From JAIOYV01 sp964388245 (GTDB taxonomy: Bacteria; Bacteroidota; Bacteroidia; Bacteroidales; M50B96), in assembly GCA_964388245.1 (NCBI GenBank), contig CAYLZH010000048.1:1-22175 (forward strand): DNA of 22,175 nt. The letters are read 5' to 3'. The notes beneath the pieces were generated by a model. The model was not told where the DNA came from. It did not search any database and saw only the letters and a program-made list of their open reading frames with translations. Every line of letters starts with the position of its first letter. Position 1 is the first letter of the stretch. Below are positions 14,443 through 22,175 of this stretch, piece after piece. Made by a program: the position numbers and the translations under genes.

Positions 14443-14457
14443 CTTAAACCGATTAAT

Positions 14458-17400
14458 ATGAAATTACATCAAAATAGAACAAAACAATTAATCGACCTGC
14501 TTGAAAACCGGATCCTTGTACTCGACGGTGCTATGGGTACTATGATTCAGCAATATAAACTGGATGAGGAAAACTATCGCGGCAAACAGTTTAAAAATAC
14601 CCTGCTTCCCCAAAAAGGCAACAACGATTTGCTTGTTCTTACACAAAGTGAAATTATAACTGAAATCCACAATAAATATCTGGCTGCCGGTGCCGATATC
14701 ATCGGAACCAATACTTTCAATGCCAACAAAATTTCGATGGCTGATTATGGCATGGAAGATCAGGTGGTGGCAGTTAATCAACAAGCTGCTAAAATTGCCA
14801 GAAAGTCAGCCGAAAATTACACAGTGCAAAATCCTGATAAACCCCGTTTTGTTGCAGGATCGATTGGCCCTACAAACAAAACTGCCTCCATGTCGCCTGA
14901 TGTAAACAATCCAGCCTATCGTGCAATAACTTTCGATGATCTTGTTGATGCGTATTATGAACAAGCATTGGGGTTGTTTCTGGGAGGGGCAGATATCATG
15001 CTGGTTGAAACTGTATTTGATACGTTAAATGCAAAGGCTGCTCTGTTTGCAATCGAACAAGTTTATTCAGATACAGGAACCAGGCTCCCGGTTATGGTTT
15101 CGGGCACCATAACTGATGCCAGTGGTCGTACACTATCAGGCCAAACTGTAAAAGCTTTTTATTACGCTATTGCACATGCCGATTTGTTGAGTGTTGGTTT
15201 GAATTGTGCTCTTGGGGCTGAACAACTCAGACCATATATTCAGGAATTGTCTGAGATTTCTTCACATAATGTAAGTATTCATCCGAATGCCGGATTACCC
15301 GATCAGTTTGGAAATTATACCCAATCGGCAGAAGATATGGCCAGGATATCAGAAGATTTTCTCGAACGAGGTTATGTTAATATTATAGGTGGTTGTTGTG
15401 GTACCACCCCAACCCACATTGAAAAACTAACAGAGGTGGCTAATCGATATTCTCCCAGGAAATTGCCTGATCTTGCACCCCAAACCCGGTTTGCAGGTCT
15501 GGAACCGGTAGAACTAAGACCAGATAGCAATTTTGTAAATGTTGGCGAACGAACCAATGTATCCGGTTCCCGAAAATTTGCACGATTGATCAGGGAGGAG
15601 AATTACGAGGAAGCGCTTTCGGTTGCGTTACACCAGGTTGAAGGCGGGGCACAAATAATTGATGTGTGTATGGACGACGCAATGCTGGATGCAAAATCGT
15701 CGATGGTGAATTTCATTAATATGATTGCTTCGGAGCCCGAAATTGCAAAGCTGCCAATAATGATCGATTCATCGAAATGGGAAATACTGGAATCTGGCTT
15801 AAAATGCACACAGGGAAAATCCATTGTGAATTCCATTTCATTAAAAGATGGTGAAAATGAATTTCTTAAAAAAGCCAGGTTAATAAAACTGTACGGTGCT
15901 TCGGTCATAATTATGCTTTTCGATGAAGCTGGTCAGGCTGATACATTAGACAGGAAAATTGAGATAGCCCAACGGTCATATAACCTTCTGGTTAAAAAAA
16001 TAGATTTTCCTCCCCAGGATATTATTTTTGATCCAAACATTCTTGCTATTGCTACCGGAATAAAGGAGCATAATAATTACGCGGTCGATTTTATTAATGC
16101 TACCAAATGGATTAAGGATAACCTTCCTTATTGCCGGATTAGTGGTGGTGTAAGCAATTTATCTTTTTCGTTTAGAGGTAATAATACAGTTAGAGAAACC
16201 ATTCATTCAGTGTTCTTGTACCATGCAATACAGGCAGGAATGGACATGGGAATTGTCAACCCGGCTTTATTGGAGGTTTACGACGAAATTCCTAATGATC
16301 TCTTAATTCTTGTTGAAGATGTGGTGTTGAACAAACGAGCCGATGCAACTGAACGGCTATTAGCATTTGCCGATCAGGTTATCTCCAACGAATCATCAGA
16401 AAAAGTAATAGATGAATGGCGTAGTTTGCCCGTAAAGGAAAGACTTGTTCATGCTCTCNNNNNNNNNNTACTCCTTACATTGAAGAGGATACAGAGGAAG
16501 CCCGACGTAAATCGGAATTTGCCCTTGATGTAATTGAAGGCCCGCTAATGGACGGGATGAATGTAGTGGGAGATTTATTTGGATCGGGGAAAATGTTCTT
16601 GCCACAGGTAGTAAAAAGTGCACGTGTCATGAAGAAGGCAGTCGCTCATCTTATTCCATTTATCGAAGCCGAAAAGGCCGAAGGAAAGAAAGGACAATCG
16701 GCCGGGAAAATTCTTTTAGCAACTGTAAAAGGTGATGTTCATGACATTGGGAAAAACATTGTGGGAGTGATCCTTTCGTGCAATAATTATGAAGTACTCG
16801 ACCTGGGAGTAATGGTTCCGACTGAAAAAATCATCCAAACAGCCATTAATGAAAAGGTTAACATTATCGGCCTAAGCGGACTAATTACTCCTTCGCTAGA
16901 AGAAATGGTTCATGTAGCTAAAGAAGCAGGCCGGAGAGGCCTTCAAATTCCGGTTCTGATAGGAGGAGCTACTACCTCGAAGATCCATACTGCAGTTAAA
17001 ATAACCCCAAATTACAGCGCACCGGTTGTTCATGTAAAAGATGCATCGAAGGCTGTTCAGGTAGTGGCATCGCTACTTTCAGAAAAAACAAACAATGAGT
17101 ATATTAAATCCGTAAGCCAGGAATATAAGCAGTTACGCGAAATTCATGAAAAGAATAGCAGAAAGCAAGCCTATATTTCTATTGATGAGGCAAGAAAGAA
17201 CAGCCTGAAGATAAACTGGCTTGAAAATGAAGTATATGAACCCAAAGAGAAAGGATTACAGATTTTCGACACCCAATCCATCGAGGAGCTAATTCCATAT
17301 ATTGATTGGACATTCTTCTTCTTTTCCTGGGATATAAATGGAAAATTCCCGGCTATTTTTAATGATCCTGTTAAAGGTGAAGAAGCAAAAAAACTATACA

Positions 17401-18140
17401 ATGATGCCCAAATGATGCTTGAGAAGATAGTATCAGGTGGATGGCTAAAAGCAAAGGGTGTCTGTCAAATCTTTCCGGCTAATTCTGATGGGGATGATAT
17501 CATTATATATGATGAAGATGGAAAAGAAATCAAACGATTTATTCATCTCCGTAACCAGGAATGTAAGTCTGACAGCCCTAACCTTTGCCTTGCCGATTTT
17601 GTTGCACCAAAAGATTCTCGTATTACTGATTACGTCGGTGCATTCGCTGTAACTGCCGGCATCGGTATTGAGAACCATGTGGCCCGCTTCGAAAAGCAGA
17701 ACGACCAATATTCGGCAATCATGCTGAAAATCCTTGCCGATCGCCTGGCCGAAGCATTTGCTGAATACCTCCACGAAAAAGTCCGCAAAGAAATCTGGGG
17801 CTATGCACCCGACGAACAAATGGAATGGAAAGATATTCTCCTTTCCAGATACCAGGGTATCAGACCCGCTATTGGTTACCCGGCATGCCCTGACCACCAG
17901 GAAAAGATTACAATATTCGAATTGCTTTCAGCAACTAAACATGCAGGAATTTCTCTTACTGAAAATCTTGCCATGTATCCCGGGGCTTCTGTAAGCGGAT
18001 TGTATTTTGCACATCCACAGTCAAAATATTTCAATGTTGGCAAGATTTCGAAAGATCAGGTTAGAGAATACACAAAACGTAGATATAGTTCTGAGAAAGA
18101 GATTGAAAGATTTTTACCGGCTAACCTGAACTTTTCTTAA
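14458..18140 (+). CDS. metH: Cobalamin-dependent methionine synthase, interrupted by an N gap
   Basis: Transfers methyl from 5-methyltetrahydrofolate via cob(I)alamin to homocysteine, making methionine. Domains in order: homocysteine-binding with zinc ligands Cys250, Cys313 and Cys314 (NCALGAEQL, GGCCGT); pterin-binding (about 350-630, NVGERTNVSGS); B12 cap (MDGMNVVGDLFGSGKMFLPQ); B12-binding with DVHDIGKN, whose His ligates cobalt, and GLSGLITPSL; and the C-terminal SAM-binding reactivation domain (RKEIWGY, GIRPAIGYPACPDH). Ten Ns at 16459-16468 break the frame: codons before and after them differ by one base. Allowing 11 unknown bases there gives a 1227-residue protein, the same length as E. 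coli MetH, and keeps a constant +3 residue offset to its zinc Cys and B12 His. It is therefore one intact gene. The riboswitch directly upstream supports the assignment. Confidence 0.97.
16459..16468. other. Assembly gap (10 Ns) within metH
   Basis: Ten undetermined bases. The reading frame shifts across them: the upstream frame ends at HAL (last codon 16456-16458) and the downstream frame resumes at ACT 16470 (TPYIEEDTEEAR). MetH homologues have about four residues here, so 11 missing bases plus T16469 are expected. The N run is probably a placeholder. Confidence 0.95.
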
Positions 18141-18212
18141 AAGCACTAAGTAGCATATTTACGAAGATATACTTCATGAATATAGAATTCTAGCTTTAAA
18201 CAGAGCAACGAT

Positions 18213-18220
18213 TAGTTTTG
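18213..18220 (+). promoter_or_regulatory. Possible -7 element of the T9SS gene at 18367
   Basis: TAGTTTTG matches TAnnTTTG in the 226-base gap after metH, 146 bases before the next start codon. No -33 TTTG is evident. The long AT-rich leader shows only a 5-bp hairpin (CATCA 18304-18308, TGATG 18314-18318). Confidence 0.3.
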
Positions 18221-18366
18221 TGACTGCGTGTATTTTTCTTTTACACTACTGTAAATAAATAATGTCAATAAAATCGAGAAATATAAAATATGTGTTATAT
18301 TTACATCACTTTTTGATGAGGATATATTGTTATAAAAATCGCTACAAAGCTTAATTAATTATTACC

Positions 18367-20703
18367 ATGAAGACATATTACTTATTTACCACTTTAATTT
18401 TTCTCGTAATTTCAATCAATTGCAATAGCCAGCCAGTGGCAGTGGACGATTATATTTCGCCTATTATTCAATCTTTTGAAATAGATACATTTAATATAAT
18501 TCAAAACGACTACGATACAAATGGAAACCTGTTTAGGATCTATGAAATATACCAAAAGAATGGTAGTGTTGATGAGTTAATTCCCTTTCATGATTACAAC
18601 GATACAAGTATCGTAATATTAGGGTACATTAATTATGAGCGGGTATTTAAATACAGGCTTTGCTATGTTTCCGATACAACAATGATTTCGAACTGGGCTT
18701 ATGTTACAGTAAATGTTGCAAGGGACCCTGATCTTCCTGTGGCACATAACGATACGGTATCAATGTCTCCGGGCGATTCGATATATGTAAATATACTGGC
18801 AAATGATTATGATCCGAATGGCGACAGTATCTTTATTGATTCAACTATATACCCTTTTAGTAATGCTCCACTTTTTGGCACTTCTGAACTGATTGGAGAT
18901 AGTATTAAAATCAAGCTGGCATTCAATGATTATGCAGTATTGAATAATGGAAACTTCTCGTTACGGTATAGGATATCAGATACTTCTGCGATTGGTTCGA
19001 ATAATTCCGATCAGGGATTAATACATGTAAAAATCAATAATGGTAAGTATTTCGATTTTATTGATATAAACAATATTAAAGCCCGTTTCTCTTGCTTTGG
19101 TAATAATTTTTGGGATTTAAGAGGTAGTCCTCAATATTTCTATCCGAATGGAGCACAAACAACTGCATCGTTCGGGAATGGTCTGTGGATTGGTGGAAAA
19201 TCACATGGTACCGATACAATTTTACACTTAGCCGCAGAAAGGTTCAGGCAAAATGGAGCCGATTATTGGGCAGGCCCTATATCAGATATCTACGATTCAG
19301 ATTATGACAAAAGATGGTTTCATGTTTGGAAACTCAACCGGGATGGTATTGAATATCATAAGCAGAATTGGTGGCAGACCGGATACCAGGCAAATGAGGA
19401 AATTCTTACCTGGCCGGGTAATGGAAATACAACTCTTGGGCAAACGGAACAGATTGCTCCTTTTTCAGATCTCGACAATGATGGTATTTACGAGCCATCA
19501 GATGGTGAATATCCATATATCAGGGGTGACCAGGCTTTGTTTTTTGTTTTCAATGATATGAGACATGACCATTTTGAATCCCAATCTCCGAAACTGGGAA
19601 TTGAAATTCATGCAATGGTCTATGCATTTGATACACCACAGGATTCAGCCCTATGGAACACAATCTTTGTTCATTATGATATTTTGAATAAATCGGATAC
19701 AACTTATTACGAAACTTATATTGGCAACTGGACTGATGCTGATGTGGGATATGCCTGGGATGATTATGTCGGCTGTAATGTTGAAGGTGGTTATTTTTAT
19801 TTCTACAATGGAGAGGCAGTTGATGGTTCCGGACAAATCAATGCATATGGTACAAATCCTCCTGTTTCGGCCACAAAAATATTAGCGGGCCCGCGAATGG
19901 AAGCTGATAATATAGATAATCCCTCAGGTGGATGTGATGAGAGCATTAACGGGATTAATTTTGGCGACAGTATAATTGATAACGAACGATTGGGGATGAC
20001 ATCTTTCAGGTATTTTTCCTCATCTAATACACCGTGGGGCGATCCAAATATCGGTATCGATTATTACAATTACATGGCAGGAAAATGGCTCGATGGAACT
20101 ACTTGCGTTTATGGTGGTATAGGTCATCAAAGCGACCCAAATGCTACTAACTATCCAACACAATTTATGTTTCCCGGCACAAGCGATCCATGTGGGTGGG
20201 GCCAGGGTGGTGTTATATTGCCGGAATGGAGTGAAGAAACTGAGGAGAATCCTACGGGTGATCGACGGGGCGTTGGTATAAGCGGGCCTTTTATTCTGGA
20301 GGCAGGTGAAACCGAGTCCATTGATTATGCATATATAAATGCGTTTGGAAATGGCCAGGATCCAAATTCAGCAATTGATACGATCGACTCTTATTGCAAT
20401 TATATAACGCAACTGTTCGAAAACAACGACCCTATTTTTATTGGAATGGAATCTCAGTCTACTTTTAACACCATTAAAGTTTATCCGAATCCAACCAGTG
20501 ATAAAGTAAACATTACCTTAAATACAACAACAAAGGATCAGGGTTACCATCTTATGGATATTACTGGCAAAATTGTATTAAAAGGTAATCTGTCAGGAGG
20601 AATTACAAATCAGATTTCCGTATCAGGTTTAACTGGTGGTATATACTTTATCAGGATTTTTGATACAATTTCCAGCAAATCTTTTAAGATAATAAAATTG
20701 TAA
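18367..20703 (+). CDS. Large T9SS-secreted protein with Ig/cadherin-like N-terminus
   Basis: A 778-residue exported protein with signal peptide MKTYYLFTTLIFLVISINCNSQ. Two beta-sandwich repeats of about 90 residues follow, each beginning with an asparagine/aspartate motif: VAVDDYISPI with IIQNDYDTNGN (about 24-115) and VAHNDTVSMSPGDS with ILANDYDPNGD (about 120-205), like the Ig/VCBS-type repeats of surface adhesins. The central 500 residues carry acidic calcium-type loops (DLDNDGIYEPSDGEYPY) and aromatic-rich segments seen in large secreted Bacteroidota proteins of unknown function; no catalytic motif was recognised. The last 75 residues (VYPNPTSDKVNI, GIYFIRIF, KIIKL) are a T9SS type A sorting domain. 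It should be displayed on the cell surface or released. It stands alone between metH and parA. Confidence 0.85.
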   Translation: MKTYYLFTTLIFLVISINCNSQPVAVDDYISPIIQSFEIDTFNIIQNDYDTNGNLFRIYEIYQKNGSVDELIPFHDYNDTSIVILGYINYERVFKYRLCYVSDTTMISNWAYVTVNVARDPDLPVAHNDTVSMSPGDSIYVNILANDYDPNGDSIFIDSTIYPFSNAPLFGTSELIGDSIKIKLAFNDYAVLNNGNFSLRYRISDTSAIGSNNSDQGLIHVKINNGKYFDFIDINNIKARFSCFGNNFWDLRGSPQYFYPNGAQTTASFGNGLWIGGKSHGTDTILHLAAERFRQNGADYWAGPISDIYDSDYDKRWFHVWKLNRDGIEYHKQNWWQTGYQANEEILTWPGNGNTTLGQTEQIAPFSDLDNDGIYEPSDGEYPYIRGDQALFFVFNDMRHDHFESQSPKLGIEIHAMVYAFDTPQDSALWNTIFVHYDILNKSDTTYYETYIGNWTDADVGYAWDDYVGCNVEGGYFYFYNGEAVDGSGQINAYGTNPPVSATKILAGPRMEADNIDNPSGGCDESINGINFGDSIIDNERLGMTSFRYFSSSNTPWGDPNIGIDYYNYMAGKWLDGTTCVYGGIGHQSDPNATNYPTQFMFPGTSDPCGWGQGGVILPEWSEETEENPTGDRRGVGISGPFILEAGETESIDYAYINAFGNGQDPNSAIDTIDSYCNYITQLFENNDPIFIGMESQSTFNTIKVYPNPTSDKVNITLNTTTKDQGYHLMDITGKIVLKGNLSGGITNQISVSGLTGGIYFIRIFDTISSKSFKIIKL

Positions 20704-20895
20704 GCTTTTCTCCTTTATGCAAATTAGGATCGATAGATTCTATTTTGTTCAGGATATTTCTCTGTTAATGGTATCATTAGGCAAATGTCGTGGTTTGTGT
20801 TCTAATGCCACAATTGCTGATCAGGGAATCTCATTTAAAACGGCATGGTTCATTCATGCTGATAATGAAACAGGTAGAAATTCAGTTAGGGTTGA

Positions 20896-20927
20896 CTTGG
20901 ATAATTCAGGAAATTAAGTGAATTTTG
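20896..20927 (+). promoter_or_regulatory. Possible promoter of parAB
   Basis: CTTG (20896-20899) and GAATTTTG (20920-20927, one mismatch from TAnnTTTG) are 20 bases apart, the normal -33/-7 spacing, and end 24 bases before the parA ATG. The 20704-20951 gap holds nothing else convincing. Confidence 0.4.
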
Positions 20928-20951
20928 CGCTAAATCAAATCAGCGTAGATT

Positions 20952-21752
20952 ATGTCCAAAGTTATAGCATTAGCAAACCAAAAAGGTGGTGTGGGTAAAA
21001 CCACTACGGCTATAAATCTTGCAGCCAGTCTTGCTGTGCTCGAGAAAAAAGTTTTGATAGTCGATGCCGATCCACAGGGAAATGCAACATCAGGAATTGG
21101 ATTTGATGTAAGGCATGTAAAAGCGAGCATCTATGAGTGTCTTATTGACGGAATAAACCCGGCGGATGTCATCTTAAAAAGCGAAACCGAAGGCATGGAT
21201 CTTATTCCTTCTAACATTGACCTGGTTGGTGCTGAAATTGAGATGTTAAATATGCCAAACAGGGAAAAGGTATTGAAAAACCTGATTGATAAGGTTCGGG
21301 ATAATTACGATTTTGTATTGATCGATTGCAGCCCCTCGTTAGGATTGATTACGGTAAATTCACTAACAGCAGCCGATTCGTTGATTATCCCTGTTCAGTG
21401 TGAGTATTTTGCTTTAGAAGGATTAGGCAAGCTATTAAATACAATAAAAATCATACAGGGGCGTTTGAACCAGGACCTTGAGATTGAGGGATTTCTTCTA
21501 ACCATGTACGATTCACGGCTACGGTTATCGAATCAGGTGGTTGAAGAGGTGAACAAACACTTTCAGCAGATGGTGTTTAAAACACTCATCAGGAGAAATG
21601 TGACACTAGGCGAGGCACCAAGTTATGGAAAACCTGTAGTAATGTACGATGCCGCATCGGCAGGTGCAAAGAATTACCTAAACCTTGCTAAAGAATTGCT
21701 TCAGAAGAATAATTTGACAAGGTTAGAATTGAATCAAAAGCTTATTGATTAA
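20952..21752 (+). CDS. parA: Chromosome-partitioning ATPase ParA (Soj)
   Basis: A 266-residue deviant Walker ATPase that binds DNA when ATP-loaded and moves the ParB-parS complex, segregating replicated origins. The deviant Walker A is KGGVGKTT at residues 11-18, with the second signature lysine at position 11. Walker A' follows in VLIVDADPQGNATSG, and Walker B is FVLIDCSPSLG. There is no N-terminal helix-turn-helix extension, so it is the short chromosomal (Soj-like) type rather than the long plasmid type. parB begins 7 bases after its stop, forming the usual parAB operon. The presence of this pair supports a chromosomal location. Confidence 0.97.
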   Translation: MSKVIALANQKGGVGKTTTAINLAASLAVLEKKVLIVDADPQGNATSGIGFDVRHVKASIYECLIDGINPADVILKSETEGMDLIPSNIDLVGAEIEMLNMPNREKVLKNLIDKVRDNYDFVLIDCSPSLGLITVNSLTAADSLIIPVQCEYFALEGLGKLLNTIKIIQGRLNQDLEIEGFLLTMYDSRLRLSNQVVEEVNKHFQQMVFKTLIRRNVTLGEAPSYGKPVVMYDAASAGAKNYLNLAKELLQKNNLTRLELNQKLID

Positions 21753-21759
21753 TTAATAT

Positions 21760-22175
21760 ATGTCAGCAGCAAGAAAAAGCGCATTAGGCAGAGGGCTTGG
21801 AGCACTAATAAGTGATTCTGAAGGACAGGATGTTAAAGTAAATGATGCCATCAAGGAAGTTAGAATTGACCTGATTGATGTTAATCCTTTTCAGCCACGT
21901 ACAAACTTCGACGAAGAAGCGCTCGAAGATTTAACCTCATCGATCCTCGAACTGGGATTGATCCAGCCAATTACAGTTCGTGAATTAAATAGTGGAAGGT
22001 ATCAGATCATATCGGGCGAACGACGAATGAGGGCTTCGAGGAATGCCGGCCTGTCAACAATTCCTGCCTACATTCGAAAAGCAAATGATCAGGGAATGCT
22101 GGAAATGGCCCTCGTAGAGAATATCCAGCGCGAAGACCTTGATGCCATTGAAATTGCGATAAGCTACAATAGGTT
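21760..22175 (+). CDS. parB: Chromosome-partitioning protein ParB, N-terminal part
   Basis: The first 138 codons; the gene runs off the window. ParB loads at parS sites, binds CTP and slides on DNA as a clamp that stimulates ParA. The N-terminus SALGRGLGALIS is the conserved segment that contacts ParA. The CTP-binding domain follows with VRIDLIDVNPFQPR, a GLIQPITVR strand, the GERRMRA arginine motif (box II), and the LVENIQREDLDAIE segment leading to the helix-turn-helix, which lies beyond the end. All visible key residues match chromosomal ParB/Spo0J. It is co-transcribed with parA. Confidence 0.96.
   Translation, partial: MSAARKSALGRGLGALISDSEGQDVKVNDAIKEVRIDLIDVNPFQPRTNFDEEALEDLTSSILELGLIQPITVRELNSGRYQIISGERRMRASRNAGLSTIPAYIRKANDQGMLEMALVENIQREDLDAIEIAISYNR

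Noticed and set aside
14443..14457. Terminator or anti-terminator after the SAM riboswitch
   Set aside because: No GC-rich hairpin with a T run exists between P1 and the ATG.
16459..16548. metH as a frameshifted pseudogene or two separate genes
   Set aside because: The break coincides exactly with the Ns, and all domains and key residues are intact on both sides.
17445..17897. 150-codon open frame antisense to metH
   Set aside because: It is a shadow of the well-conserved SAM-binding domain coding strand.
20717..20917. Possible 66-residue protein before parA
   Set aside because: No family resemblance, no signal or membrane segment, and the parA promoter candidate overlaps its 3' end.

Overview
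The window looks like a chromosomal segment from a member of the Bacteroidota, probably Bacteroidales or a near relative. Four things support this. Three secreted proteins end in type IX secretion (T9SS) type A sorting domains. There is an S46 family peptidase, a family typical of this phylum and of xanthomonads. Start codons lack Shine-Dalgarno sequences and sit in AT-rich leaders. Several genes are preceded by the Bacteroidota -7 promoter element TAnnTTTG. The DNA is AT-rich with short intergenic gaps. No insertion sequence, phage gene, tRNA, rRNA or CRISPR array was seen.

Layout. 1-235: the 3' end of a SpoU/TrmH-type RNA 2'-O-methyltransferase. 459-1315 (-): tpiA with its terminator. 1588-3738 (-): a secreted S46 peptidase whose catalytic histidine position reads Asn. 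3862-5975 (+): a two-gene unit of a polysaccharide deacetylase and a GNAT-like acyltransferase, stop and start overlapping by one base. 5995-6339 (-): a TfoX N-terminal domain protein. 6397-7893 (+): a membrane receptor-like adenylate cyclase with extracytoplasmic TPRs. 7934-8812 (-) and 9020-9802 (+): divergent T9SS cargo proteins, the second with a CxxCH motif. 9810-11033 (-): a lipoprotein-like gene followed by a Nudix hydrolase. 11242-12180 (+): an SPFH/stomatin-like protein, ending at a strong bidirectional terminator shared with a convergent MFS transporter (12261-13697, -). 13864-14241 (-): a DUF2007-type membrane protein. 14347-14442: a SAM riboswitch of the SAM-I clan, followed directly by cobalamin-dependent methionine synthase metH (14458-18140, +), interrupted by ten Ns. 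18367-20703 (+): a large T9SS cargo protein. 20952-22175 (+): parA and the start of parB.

How the genes work together. Most are housekeeping or envelope genes in small independent units, often divergent or convergent. Tight functional pairs are riboswitch-metH (SAM feedback on methionine synthesis), parA-parB (chromosome partition), deacetylase-acyltransferase (probably cell-surface polysaccharide modification) and lipoprotein-Nudix (co-transcribed, no known link). The metH frame break at 16459-16468 is best read as an assembly gap whose N run is one base short, not as a pseudogene. The most unusual coding observation is the S46 peptidase with Asn in place of the catalytic His while Asp and Ser are kept. 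I did not find a clear multi-gene system of a new type.
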